This document shows, in pieces, positions 13,581-20,583 of a stretch of DNA of 23,622 bases. This DNA comes from a virus. The first letter of the stretch is position 1; each line of letters starts with the position of its first letter. The position numbers were made by a program, and so were the translations under genes. The stretch is taken from positions 1 to 23,622 of IMG/VR virus record IMGVR_UViG_3300049914_000158; one strand, given 5' to 3'. The notes under the pieces are model-generated. The model saw only the letters and a program-made list of their open reading frames with translations, ran no database searches and had not been told where the DNA came from.

Positions 13581-14762
13581 CTAACTAAATCCCTTTTTGC
13601 TTTGCAAATTCCCTGCTCTTGCCACTCTCAATAGCCCTTTGAATATGGTCCACCAGACAGCCCGTGGATTACGTGTGCCGGGCTTTCTGCGGCGATTAAC
13701 GCAGAGTTTATTCGCTTCAAACACAGCTCTGTTCCAAAGCATTGTAAGTGTTGCTGGGTTGAGTTTGGCATTCTGTGCCATTGCCCATGCAGATGCAAAG
13801 CTGGCCAGTTCGCTTAGGTCTTCTGTTGCTTGGCGAGTATTTACACTTGACTCAATCGGTTGTCGCCTGAATATGGTGTGGAATATTTCTCCTGCGAATT
13901 GACTACATGATGGTTCATAGAGTCTATCCATCGCCCCTGCTATGCTGCTATTAACCGAGCCTGGGGGACTCTTGCCAGTTGTCTGGCCTTTATCCCCCAT
14001 AGCTTCGGGAATCGGCGGGTTTACGGGTAAGGATTCGGGTTTAGTCTCATCTTGCATTGTGCCTGTAATGCCCTTCCTTTGTCCATCTGGTTGCTTTTCT
14101 TTCGGGTTACGGGTTTGGGCTTGGTTTGTTTTAGTTGAACCTGCTGGAACTTGTCCTGCTTGGGATATTTTACTTTTCTCTCGGGTTACGGGTTTACCCG
14201 TTTTTTTTCTTTTAGTTTTCTTTCCGCTTTCGCTTTCCGTTTGTGCGGGGGTTTCCGGAATTTTTGCAGATTTCTGCGGATTTTCCGGAACTTCTGCCGG
14301 CGGTAATACATTTTCAAACGTAACCTCCGGCAGTGTAATAAGTTCTATCAATCCGACAGATTGCAGAGCGGCCAATTCCTGCCTGCATGTCTTCTGGTCT
14401 ATTTTCAGCCAGCGGGCGATGCGGTCAATACCAGCGGGCCTATGCTGATGCAATAAACAGCCTCTGCTCCGATATTGATATATATCATTGGCTGCCCGGC
14501 GAATCAATTCATTCAACGTCCCCTCCAGGGTTCTCCAGTTCTTTTTCTCTTTAAGTTCCTCGAGCTGATCCATAAAATGTCGCGATTCAGCATCAGCGCC
14601 TGCTGTTACATACGCCCGTGTATATTGCAGCGTCCCCTTTTTGCCTTTATCATCGCGATATTCATATCGCTCCCCGAATCTCGATACACACCAAACTTTT
14701 TCAGGGGGGATTGATTTGTTTTGTTTTTTCGCTGCTGTCTTTCGCCCTGCAGTCTTTGCCAT
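13581..14762 (-). CDS. Replication-initiator-like winged-helix protein
   Basis: The 393-residue protein has three parts. Residues about 60-155 contain a winged-helix module (TLNELIRRAANDIYQYRSRG...GIDRIARWLKIDQKTCRQELAALQSVGLIELI), like the N-terminal DNA-binding domain of phage replication initiators or replisome organisers. Residues about 165-285 form a Lys/Pro/Gln/Ser-rich linker. The C-terminal part (about 290-393) is helical and basic with Trp residues (AVWWTIFKGLLRVARAG). The ATG at 14762 has GAAGGAC about nine bases upstream. The non-coding region 13168-13580 follows its stop codon. The replication role is inferred from the fold and context. Confidence 0.6.
   Translation of the reverse strand: MAKTAGRKTAAKKQNKSIPPEKVWCVSRFGERYEYRDDKGKKGTLQYTRAYVTAGADAESRHFMDQLEELKEKKNWRTLEGTLNELIRRAANDIYQYRSRGCLLHQHRPAGIDRIARWLKIDQKTCRQELAALQSVGLIELITLPEVTFENVLPPAEVPENPQKSAKIPETPAQTESESGKKTKRKKTGKPVTREKSKISQAGQVPAGSTKTNQAQTRNPKEKQPDGQRKGITGTMQDETKPESLPVNPPIPEAMGDKGQTTGKSPPGSVNSSIAGAMDRLYEPSCSQFAGEIFHTIFRRQPIESSVNTRQATEDLSELASFASAWAMAQNAKLNPATLTMLWNRAVFEANKLCVNRRRKPGTRNPRAVWWTIFKGLLRVARAGNLQSKKGFS
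14094..14195. repeat. Direct repeat of a GGGTTACGGGTTT motif
   Basis: A 23-base unit ending TCGGGTTACGGGTTT occurs at 14094-14116 and 14173-14195 with one mismatch; a diverged copy lies near 14018-14048. The 79-base spacing is not a multiple of three, so the copies encode different peptides in the linker of the replication-like protein. The repeat therefore exists at the DNA level. Confidence 0.6.
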
Positions 14763-14792
14763 ATAATTATTGTCCTTCGGTTACAAAAATAA

Positions 14793-14987
14793 TTATTTCC
14801 CGAACCAACTCCATCCCATCAAGTCCTGTAACAGCTTCAAAATCCCGTGTTTTTTGACTGCCGCGACTCTGCCCATCGCAAAATCTTGTTCATCAATTTG
14901 GTATTCAACAAGGCCTTTCTCTTCGGATATTTTCACCGCCGTTATTACCGCGAGCGTTTTGCCTTTATCTTTTATTTCGATTACCAT
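14793..14987 (-). CDS. Unknown 64-residue protein
   Basis: The product begins MVIEIKDKGKTLAVITAVKISEEKG and ends DLMGWSWFGK. It has an N-terminal beta-rich half and a C-terminal helix (MGRVAAVKKHGILKLLQDLMG). Its ATG overlaps the stop of the zinc-ribbon gene within ATGGTAA and has no good ribosome site of its own, so translation is probably coupled. I do not recognise a family. Confidence 0.55.
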   Translation of the reverse strand: MVIEIKDKGKTLAVITAVKISEEKGLVEYQIDEQDFAMGRVAAVKKHGILKLLQDLMGWSWFGK

Positions 14988-15151
14988 CTTTTTTTATAAA
15001 CCTTCCTGGCCGGCAGTTTTGCTTCTACCGGCACATCTATCGGCTCAAAATTGCCGCCGCCGCACTTGATACATTTTTCCGGTCTCGGATCACATTCATA
15101 ATTATATTTATCACTGCAATCATAACCACACTCAATACATTGCCATCGCAA
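14981..15151 (-). CDS. Small zinc-ribbon protein, TTG start or frameshift product
   Basis: The 56-residue frame begins with TTG at 15151 after AAGGTGAG, and reads LRWQCIECGYDCSDKYNYECDPRPEKCIKCGGGNFEP, a clear rubredoxin-like zinc ribbon (CxxCGxxC ... CxxCGG), then a basic tail. The same frame is open upstream to 15295, through the AP2 gene's stop codon, but has no ATG, GTG or TTG there (IDIEKDLQDEAAIARFRRLEKGE is protein-like). It could therefore be made by -1 frameshifting from the AP2 gene at 15277-15283. It ends inside the start of the next gene. Confidence 0.6.
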   Translation of the reverse strand: MRWQCIECGYDCSDKYNYECDPRPEKCIKCGGGNFEPIDVPVEAKLPARKVYKKRW

Positions 15152-15270
15152 AACCGTCTCACCTTTTTCGAGCCTTCTGAATCTTGCTATCGCCGCCTCA
15201 TCCTGTAGGTCTTTTTCAATGTCTATCCGCCGGGCAGGCGAAACAGATTCAATCTTCCCGACAGCGGCGG

Positions 15271-15711
15271 CTACGGAAAATTTCGTTTTGGCAAACCGTT
15301 CTCAACGAATATCGAATCGGCTTTTTTAGCCGCTTCAATTTCATTGCTGAATAATCCGCCCCACTTATTCCCTTTGCCTTTTACAAAAACTTGAACTTTC
15401 CACTTACCTGACGGTTTGTCCAATAAAACACCAACATATTTTGAGGTTTTTCCCATACGCACCGCTCTTGGTGTGCCTTTAGAGGGCGATATATTTTGGG
15501 GTATGGTTCCCGACTTGCGTCCTCGGCGTGTCGGCTCTGGCGGTACTGGTTGCGGAGCTTTCAGCTCGACTGGTTCGAATCCCTTGAGCCTGCCTCCTTC
15601 CTGACATTCTACCTCGATTGTTTCCTGGCTTTCAACATTCTCTAAAACAACAATTGCCCGTTCGAGCCTGAAGATAGTTTTCCCATCCGTGAAAAATCTA
15701 TTGTTACTCAT
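15271..15711 (-). CDS. AP2-domain DNA-binding protein
   Basis: I choose the ATG at 15711, encoding MSNNRFFTDGK, because AAAGG lies six bases ahead; the frame extends seven codons further only through a hairpin. The 146-residue product ends in an AP2-type domain (about 91-146): SKYVGVLLDKPSGKWKVQVF, KWGGLFSNEIEAAKKADSI, ENGLPKRNFP. Phage AP2 domains usually belong to homing endonucleases or transcription regulators; no HNH motif is seen here. Residues about 60-90 are a Pro/Arg/Lys linker. A canonical-pattern slippery heptamer lies two codons before the stop codon. Confidence 0.75.
   Translation of the reverse strand: MSNNRFFTDGKTIFRLERAIVVLENVESQETIEVECQEGGRLKGFEPVELKAPQPVPPEPTRRGRKSGTIPQNISPSKGTPRAVRMGKTSKYVGVLLDKPSGKWKVQVFVKGKGNKWGGLFSNEIEAAKKADSIFVENGLPKRNFP
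15277..15283 (-). promoter_or_regulatory. Candidate -1 ribosomal frameshift site
   Basis: On the minus strand the AP2 gene reads CGA AAT TTT CCG TAG. The heptamer A-AAT-TTT has the X-XXY-YYZ form in the right frame. Slipping back one base enters the zinc-ribbon frame, which is open to 14981. Downstream, CCGCCG and CGGCGG can form a G/C stem after a few bases. Confidence 0.4.
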
Positions 15712-15723
15712 TTTGTGCCTTTC

Positions 15724-15792
15724 TTCTCGCAAAGCGAGAACTCCCGGGTTATCACCGAGTTTTATTCCTTGAAATAAAACTCAGAGGGAGCT
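15724..15792 (-). repeat. Class A composite element at the radical SAM gene end
   Basis: CTCCC (15741-15745) and GGGAG (15786-15790) enclose the perfect stem GAGTTTTATT (15757-15766) / AATAAAACTC (15773-15782). The second hairpin TTCTCGC/GCGAGAA (15724-15740) lies just before the GAAAGG site of the AP2 gene. The element supplies the last codons (LPLSFISRNKTR) and stop of the upstream gene. Confidence 0.82.
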
Positions 15793-16636
15793 GTATTATT
15801 TTCCTGATTGAATCTTTCCATCTGATATACGGTTTATCTTTCATCAGTTCATAAATTGATTTAACAATTGCCGGCTGTGATACCGCCAATAGCGGCCTGA
15901 CAAATCTTGCCATTTGTTCTTCGGAAACCCCTGTCAGGTCAACCCGCTGCTTGAAGTTTCGCAGCAATCCTATCCAAAAACTATCTGTGATGAATTCTGC
16001 GGTCGCAGAGTAGATATGGTCAACAAACCCATCCAGCAACGGCTCGCAACTTATGCTTGTCTGATACCCGCTTTTGTATGCATAACACAGGCAGCTCATA
16101 CGCTCTTCGAACCTTGGTGCTGAGGGTTCCCAAAAGGCAAGCGTTTCATCGTCGGCTGAACCGATAGTGAACCGCCACATAATTTGTTCTCTGAACCTCT
16201 TAAACTCATCGCATATCGCCGTAACACACCCCCAGTGCGGCTTTGAGACAATTAGCACCTGATTGCCTGCCTCCAGCAGCTTTTGCAGCACAGTAAGGCA
16301 ACTGTCGAGGTTTCCGGGCGTTATATCGTGGGTCGAGGGGAACATTACGGGTTGTCCGGAGGGCAACCCCCGATTTGTCTGAAGTTTCCTACCTTGACAA
16401 GGAAACTTAGAGGGGGCATCTTTGTATTTGGGATATTTCGCATTGACCTTTTTCTGATTTATTGCAGGCTCTGCCCATTGTTTTGCTGTACATTTATGAA
16501 ATCTGTCAACCGCATCGTGCCGGGCATAGCAGTACCGGCAATTATTCTCGCAGCCGAGCTGGATATTAACATTCGTCCCTGCCCATTCTCGTGTGCCTGT
16601 CCTGAGCGAAATCGAAGGGGCGGTTTTAGCTTTCAT
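15752..16636 (-). CDS. Radical SAM protein, phage Gp37/Gp68-like (DUF5131 type)
   Basis: The 294-residue protein carries the radical SAM cluster motif CENNCRYC (Cys29, 33, 36) in VNIQLGCENNCRYCYA, and later family stretches PVMFPSTHDITP, NQVLIVSKPHWGC, WRFTIGSADDETLAFWEPSAP and SISCEPLLDG. The substrate of these phage proteins is not established; relatives include spore photoproduct lyase-like enzymes. Three palindromic elements touch the gene: residues about 5-14 (PSISLRTGTR), about 73-96 (APSKFPCQGRKLQTNRGLPSGQ, an insertion before VMFP) and the last 13 residues. The start overlaps the preceding stop by 11 bases. Confidence 0.82.
   Translation of the reverse strand: MKAKTAPSISLRTGTREWAGTNVNIQLGCENNCRYCYARHDAVDRFHKCTAKQWAEPAINQKKVNAKYPKYKDAPSKFPCQGRKLQTNRGLPSGQPVMFPSTHDITPGNLDSCLTVLQKLLEAGNQVLIVSKPHWGCVTAICDEFKRFREQIMWRFTIGSADDETLAFWEPSAPRFEERMSCLCYAYKSGYQTSISCEPLLDGFVDHIYSATAEFITDSFWIGLLRNFKQRVDLTGVSEEQMARFVRPLLAVSQPAIVKSIYELMKDKPYIRWKDSIRKIIQLPLSFISRNKTR
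16349..16417 (-). repeat. Class A composite element inside the radical SAM gene
   Basis: CCCCC (16367-16371) and GGGGGC (16412-16417) enclose AAGTTTCCT (16382-16390) / AGGAAACTT (16400-16408), with core CCTTGAC. A second hairpin, GGGTTG/CAACCC (16349-16369), adjoins. It is read in a different frame from the copies at 9485 and 15741, yet remains open. Confidence 0.82.
16596..16622 (-). repeat. CCTGAGCGAAATCGAAGGGG-type repeat
   Basis: The plus strand reads CCTGTCCTGAGCGAAATCG followed by AAGGGG. I recognise this as a dispersed repeat seen in many environmental bacterial genomes. It encodes residues about 5-14 of the radical SAM protein, just after its start codon. Confidence 0.65.
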
Positions 16637-16919
16637 TGGGAATTGTCCGTTCTACTAATCCTATTTCAACTTTAAATTTCTCAATCGCATTTTCCGCCAG
16701 GTGTTTTGGGGCTTTGATTTTTAACATATATATCGCTGTTCGATCCTTGCCGATGGTAATTATTTTTTTCATCTCCATTGTAATTATTGGCATTTTCTTT
16801 GCGCACGCACTGCACAAATCCGGCTCAATCCAAAAGCATCCACCCGGGCAGGCTTTTTTGTCCGTGCATCCGCAAACCCGACAGGTTGGGGCTTTATTTT
16901 TTTGCTTTTTTGTTGGCAT
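16626..16919 (-). CDS. Small phage protein with conserved cysteine motif
   Basis: I choose ATG 16919 with GGAG seven bases ahead; the frame upstream reads only across the ParB-like gene. The 97-residue product has CRVCGCTDKKACPGGCFWIEPDLCSAC (about 13-39), a six-cysteine motif that recurs in unassigned phage proteins and probably binds metal. The rest is a basic segment and a helix (APKHLAENAIEKFKVEIGLVER). It overlaps the ParB-like gene by 26 bases and the radical SAM gene by 11. Confidence 0.72.
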   Translation of the reverse strand: MPTKKQKNKAPTCRVCGCTDKKACPGGCFWIEPDLCSACAKKMPIITMEMKKIITIGKDRTAIYMLKIKAPKHLAENAIEKFKVEIGLVERTIPNES

Positions 16920-18504
16920 TAGTTTTCTCCATTGTCCATGATTTAGGTACTGGATATTCCACAACGGCCTTTTTATACATTTCAGCGATGTTAATGCCGA
17001 GCAGCTCCGCGATCGCCTTGGCTGATTTGATATTATCATCCGGGGTTTGAGTTATCGCCCCGCCGTATGTCACCTCTGAAACCAGATTTGGTTTGACGGC
17101 CTCAAACAGCATCGCGGCCAGCTTGTCAACATTTTGGCCGGTCAGGCTCTTAGTAAATTTTGCCATAACTTCCCGCCCGCCATAACAGCCACTGGTACCG
17201 TTATTTTTTTTGACGGCGTTTTCGTACGTTCCTATAAACACCGCCAGTTTCAGGGCCATAAATACTTCATCTTTATCTTTTTGAAGTTTAACATTTTTAA
17301 TTGTGGTTTTGTCGATGGCGACCCTCATTTGCCGCAGCACAGAAAACCACCGCTTGCCCTCGAGTTCTTTTGTTCTTTCCTTCATAGGCCTTTTTACCAG
17401 TTGTCCATCTTCACCCTTTGCCTTTTTCAATGATCCACCGGACTTTGAAACCGGTATGATGTATTTGATCTGCCCATCATCCGTTGATAATGCCGGTATG
17501 GCCTTGTCGTTGTTTTTTGATACCTCTTTATATTCTCTGTTAAAAAATACCTGGCCAAACGATTTACGGAGTTCATAGGCTCCGCTGCTATATTCGTCCA
17601 ATCCTGATATACAAACCAGTTTGGAATGTTCTTTTCTGAGTTCGCCGATTTTGCATAACAAATACGCTTTCGACCGGCAGTGAAAACATTCAGAATCGAG
17701 ACATCTATCATTCTTCTTGAGCTGCTCATCATCAAGCGTATTGTCAAATAGTCCCGGCTGCCGGCTTGTTCTTTTGAGACATTTATCACATCGTACCGTT
17801 TTCTTTTTGCCATTGATTGATATCTCAACGAGTTCTTCCATCTGCCAGGGCACTTTGCTTAAAGACCTCATGAGTTTCGCAACATATTGTTCCACATCCT
17901 GCACAGTCGGAGTTTCTCTGTATTCATACTGGCTAAGCACTTCAAGCTGCAGATCATCCGGCAATCCTACGATCTGCTGGATATGCGATGCCGTCCAATC
18001 TGCAAAACTGCTGTTTTTCGCGAGTACGTCTTTTGCTTTTTTACAGAATTTGGTTTCTATCGCGACCCTCTGAGATACCCACTTTATGCTCTTGCCGAGT
18101 TTGCTCGCCGCTGCGGCGATATCACCTTTATATTTTCTAAGCATTATCGCAGCTGCCCTACCTTCTTCCAGTGGTGACAAATCTTCCCTGCCGAAATTCT
18201 CAAAAAATGTTATATCAAAAGCATCTTCATCGCTGATATCAAAATGAATATTACAGCCTGCGGTTTCAATCTTTGCATCGCTTGCCGCGACCAAACGCCT
18301 GGACCCTGCCAATAGTTCGTATTTGTCCTTCTGTTCCGGATGCGGCCGGACCATAAGAGGTACTTTGATTCCACCTGCCTTTATGCTCTCGAGCAGGTCC
18401 TTGAATGATTGCGTGTTTACGTTCACACGCTGCCGGGGGTTATTGGCACTGGGAATAACATCTTTTAAATTCAATACTTCAAATTTGATATTTTTCGATT
18501 CCAT
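16894..18504 (-). CDS. Large ParB-like protein with zinc-type cysteines
   Basis: The 536-residue protein has a ParB/sulfiredoxin-type N-terminal domain: PSANNPRQRV, the LAGSRRLVAA motif (about 65-74, GSRR), and FFENFGREDLSPLEEGRA (about 100-117), which matches the ENxxRxxLsPiEEA region. A helix-turn-helix follows (DIAAAASKLGKSIKWVSQRVAI, about 128-149). A CxxC...CxxxxCxxC cluster (Cys239, 242, 268, 273, 276) and a long C-terminal part of unknown function follow. ParB-fold proteins can be CTPases that load on DNA, but phage members vary. The start has AGGGAG upstream. A second ParB precedes it, without an adjacent ParA. Confidence 0.8.
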   Translation of the reverse strand: MESKNIKFEVLNLKDVIPSANNPRQRVNVNTQSFKDLLESIKAGGIKVPLMVRPHPEQKDKYELLAGSRRLVAASDAKIETAGCNIHFDISDEDAFDITFFENFGREDLSPLEEGRAAAIMLRKYKGDIAAAASKLGKSIKWVSQRVAIETKFCKKAKDVLAKNSSFADWTASHIQQIVGLPDDLQLEVLSQYEYRETPTVQDVEQYVAKLMRSLSKVPWQMEELVEISINGKKKTVRCDKCLKRTSRQPGLFDNTLDDEQLKKNDRCLDSECFHCRSKAYLLCKIGELRKEHSKLVCISGLDEYSSGAYELRKSFGQVFFNREYKEVSKNNDKAIPALSTDDGQIKYIIPVSKSGGSLKKAKGEDGQLVKRPMKERTKELEGKRWFSVLRQMRVAIDKTTIKNVKLQKDKDEVFMALKLAVFIGTYENAVKKNNGTSGCYGGREVMAKFTKSLTGQNVDKLAAMLFEAVKPNLVSEVTYGGAITQTPDDNIKSAKAIAELLGINIAEMYKKAVVEYPVPKSWTMEKTNANKKAKK

Positions 18505-18532
18505 TTCTAAACTCCCTGATTTTTGTTATTAC

Positions 18533-19603
18533 TTATTTTTTCGTTTCGGCCTTTGCTTTGATCGCAGCCTGAATTTTCTTTATTACCCCCGGGCATTCAT
18601 TCGTAAAGAAAACAACCATCGGTTCGCTGATAATTATCTCTTTTTTATTTTTATTCGCCGTACTGCCGATCGTCAGGAACGCCGCCGCATCCCTGAACGT
18701 GATATTTCTGCCGTCCTTCGATAATGTTGCAATGCCGTCGATATTAAGTTCAACTCCGCCTAATTTGATATTATCATCTTCGCTGCTGCCCTTGGCGCCT
18801 TTAGGCATACTATTTTTCTGGTCTTTTGTCGGTCTTTGACCGACCCCCGCCCCTTTGAAGTTCTCCGATTTAAATTTCTTCTCGCTTCGAGAAGGAATTT
18901 GCGGGGCGCCTTTAGCTCTTTTTGCGATCGCCACCGATGGATGCCTGTCTTCTTCGTCCGGCTGTGAAATCGGCAGCTTGCCGCCTTTGAGTTCATCAAT
19001 GATTTCCTTGGCCCGCTGTTCAGTCGCGGGCGGCTTTGTCGTTGGCGCAATCTGATGGGCCGCCGCCCTTTGTATATCCTTCGGCAGTCCGTAAAGCAAG
19101 TAAGCCTGATGCACTGGTAAAGGGTTCGTTTGGCGGGTTATCATTTGTTTGATATCTTCCGGCAGTTTGAGCAGATTCAATCGCCGGCGGACGGTATCGA
19201 CGGTATAATTAAATTCCTTCGAGATTTGCTCATCGGTAAAATTGATCTCAACGAGCATTTCCATACCCCTGGCCTCTTCGATTGCATTCAACTCTTTGCG
19301 ATGCCTGTTCTCGGCCAATGTCATCCGCAGCATTGTTGTTATATCGAGGTTCTCAAACACCTTCGCCTCAATAGTTGTCACACCCCTGCTTTTCGCCGCT
19401 GCCTCAATACGCCGCTGACCGGCGATGAGCCAGTATTTGCCTTCCTTATGATTCACAAGCACCGGCGCCAGCTGCCCGATTTGTTCGATGGATTGTTCCA
19501 GCGATAAAAGATTCTCGTCGTTGGCTGTCGGGGTTCTCGGATTAAACCCATCAGGGATTTGAATTGATGCTATATCTAAAATTTCAAATTTTCCTTCACT
19601 CAT
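18533..19603 (-). CDS. ParB/Spo0J-family protein
   Basis: The 356-residue product has the standard ParB N domain: LSLEQSIEQIGQLAPVLV, the CTP-binding-type motif AGQRRIEAA (GQRR at 62-65), and LAENRHRKELNAIEEARGM (ENRHR at 98-102). A helix-turn-helix (FTDEQISKEFNYTVDTVRRRLNLLKLP, about 122-148) follows. Residues about 232-253 (APQIPSRSEKKFKSENFKGAG) come from a class B palindromic element in the linker. The C-terminal part (about 275-356) is unlike common ParB dimer domains. AAAGGG lies before the ATG, preceded by a composite element. Partition without ParA is unlikely; regulation or DNA condensation are alternatives. Confidence 0.85.
   Translation of the reverse strand: MSEGKFEILDIASIQIPDGFNPRTPTANDENLLSLEQSIEQIGQLAPVLVNHKEGKYWLIAGQRRIEAAAKSRGVTTIEAKVFENLDITTMLRMTLAENRHRKELNAIEEARGMEMLVEINFTDEQISKEFNYTVDTVRRRLNLLKLPEDIKQMITRQTNPLPVHQAYLLYGLPKDIQRAAAHQIAPTTKPPATEQRAKEIIDELKGGKLPISQPDEEDRHPSVAIAKRAKGAPQIPSRSEKKFKSENFKGAGVGQRPTKDQKNSMPKGAKGSSEDDNIKLGGVELNIDGIATLSKDGRNITFRDAAAFLTIGSTANKNKKEIIISEPMVVFFTNECPGVIKKIQAAIKAKAETKK
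18845..18906 (-). repeat. Class B palindromic element inside parB
   Basis: CCCCGC (18845-18850) and GCGGGG (18901-18906) enclose a 13-base stem, 18872-18884 with 18888-18900 (one G-T pair). In frame it gives PQIPSRSEKKFKSENFKGAG, alignable with the terS insert PQFSLTRSKKIKSKQLKGAG. Confidence 0.85.
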
Positions 19604-19615
19604 AAAAACGCCCTT

Positions 19616-19672
19616 TAAAAATTTAGAGTTTAAATTTTTATCCCCGCGATTAATCCCTAAGGGATTGCGGGG
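19616..19672 (-). repeat. Composite element in the parB leader
   Basis: CCCCGC (19642-19647) and GCGGGG (19667-19672) enclose AATCCC/GGGATT (19652-19666). The palindrome TAAAAATTTA (19616-19625) / TAAATTTTTA (19631-19640) adjoins and leads into the AAAGGG ribosome site. Confidence 0.75.
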
Positions 19673-19698
19673 ACTTGCTTCGATTTTTCTTAATACTG

Positions 19699-19730
19699 CC
19701 CTGCCCGCCGTCGCTTGTCGTCGGGCAGGG
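19699..19730. repeat. CCCTGCCCG / CGGGCAGGG hairpin
   Basis: CCCTGCCCG (19699-19707) pairs with CGGGCAGGG (19722-19730). It lies between the DUF1353 stop codon and the parB leader element. On the minus strand an ATCACCTCCTT-like stretch (about 19735-19746), similar to the anti-Shine-Dalgarno tail of 16S rRNA, precedes it. Confidence 0.6.
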
Positions 19731-19750
19731 CCTTGGAAGGAGGTGATGAT

Positions 19751-20170
19751 TTATTCAATAGTAACAATTTCGTGCCCTGTATTTTCTTTTGGCTCGGTGC
19801 TTCTTTTTGCAAAACTTTTAACCGCCCAGTAAACCCAATCCGCCCTTGCCTTCCACATCCCATCTTCAAGGCAGATTTGACGGAGCAATTCATCGGCACA
19901 ATTCCGATATTTATCCCTGTCAAGCAATCCTTCCCGCATTAACTGGTAAAGGCAATCATGAACAAGTGACCCTCTCATAAAAGTTTTTGTGTCTATCGCC
20001 GGTCCCGATGCCCCATCCCATGCATAGCCATCACTAATAATAAGAAGCCCTGTCCCGTGAAGTGTGGCATAGGGAGTATTGATAAACAGATCCAAAATCC
20101 CTGTTTTTACCATGCAAGGACCGACAGTCCTGTATTTCCAATTTGTCAATAATTGATATTGCAATTTCAT
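19751..20170 (-). CDS. DUF1353-family phage protein
   Basis: The 139-residue product shows the DUF1353 pattern: LITDGYAWDGASGPAID-like (here LLIISDGYAWDGASGPAID, about 43-61), then FMRGSLVHDCLYQLMREG with the conserved HD pair, and ADELLRQICLEDG. Proteins of this family are common near phage tail or lysis genes; their biochemical role is unknown. It overlaps the lipoprotein gene by ATGA, so the two are probably made together. The C terminus is basic. Confidence 0.85.
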   Translation of the reverse strand: MKLQYQLLTNWKYRTVGPCMVKTGILDLFINTPYATLHGTGLLIISDGYAWDGASGPAIDTKTFMRGSLVHDCLYQLMREGLLDRDKYRNCADELLRQICLEDGMWKARADWVYWAVKSFAKRSTEPKENTGHEIVTIE

Positions 20171-20430
20171 TTAGCACCCCCCGCGCCAACGCTCATCTGT
20201 CCCAGTTTAAAAGCAATTTGTGTATCGGATAATTGCCCCTCAAAAGATATATGAATCACTCCATTCGGCTCGACGGCAAGAGCAAATCCGTCTATTTTCT
20301 GGTTGAACCAGCGAGTGTATTCGGCAGTCCATTTGACGCCTTCCGGTGTAATTTTGGTCACTTTGATATTTGCGCAACCCGCTGCGGTCAAAATCACTGC
20401 ACATAAACCAAAGATAATCAGATTTTTCAT
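20167..20430 (-). CDS. Small lipoprotein
   Basis: The 87-residue product has a type II signal peptide: MKNLIIFGLCAVILTAAGC, with lipobox LTAAGC and the modified Cys at 19. The mature part (about 68 residues) is beta-rich and not recognised. GAAGGAC lies about eight bases before the ATG. Together with the adjacent single-span protein it could form an envelope or lysis function, for example a spanin-like pair. That is an inference from membrane types only. Confidence 0.75.
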   Translation of the reverse strand: MKNLIIFGLCAVILTAAGCANIKVTKITPEGVKWTAEYTRWFNQKIDGFALAVEPNGVIHISFEGQLSDTQIAFKLGQMSVGAGGAK

Positions 20431-20442
20431 AATGCCTGTCCT

Positions 20443-20583
20443 TCAAAAATTACTATCAACTCTTATTTCAAAATCACTATCATCCTTATCTTCGCTGTTG
20501 TAAGCCATATAAACGCTGAACACTATCCAGGCAATCACACCGATTATAATGGCGAAATTTTTAATTTTTTCTTTGATGCCCAT
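20443..20583 (-). CDS. 46-residue single-span membrane protein
   Basis: The frame runs from the ATG at 20583 to TGA at 20443. It encodes MGIKEKIKNFAIIIGVIAW, then VFSVYMAYNSEDKDDSDFEIRVDSNF. A basic N terminus, one hydrophobic span (about 10-29) and an acidic C-terminal tail give an N-in topology. AAGGG lies eight bases upstream, within the end of the preceding gene, which it overlaps by 23 bases. It stands directly before the lipoprotein gene. Candidates are a small holin, an inner-membrane spanin-like partner or a superinfection factor. Confidence 0.65.
   Translation of the reverse strand: MGIKEKIKNFAIIIGVIAWIVFSVYMAYNSEDKDDSDFEIRVDSNF

Noticed and set aside
16920-17039. Upstream extension of the cysteine-motif gene
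   Set aside because: It only reads across the end of the large ParB-like gene; ATG 16919 has a clear GGAG site.
18580-18600. CCCCCGGG in parB as another boxed element
   Set aside because: No matching G-rich box or stem follows at the expected distance.
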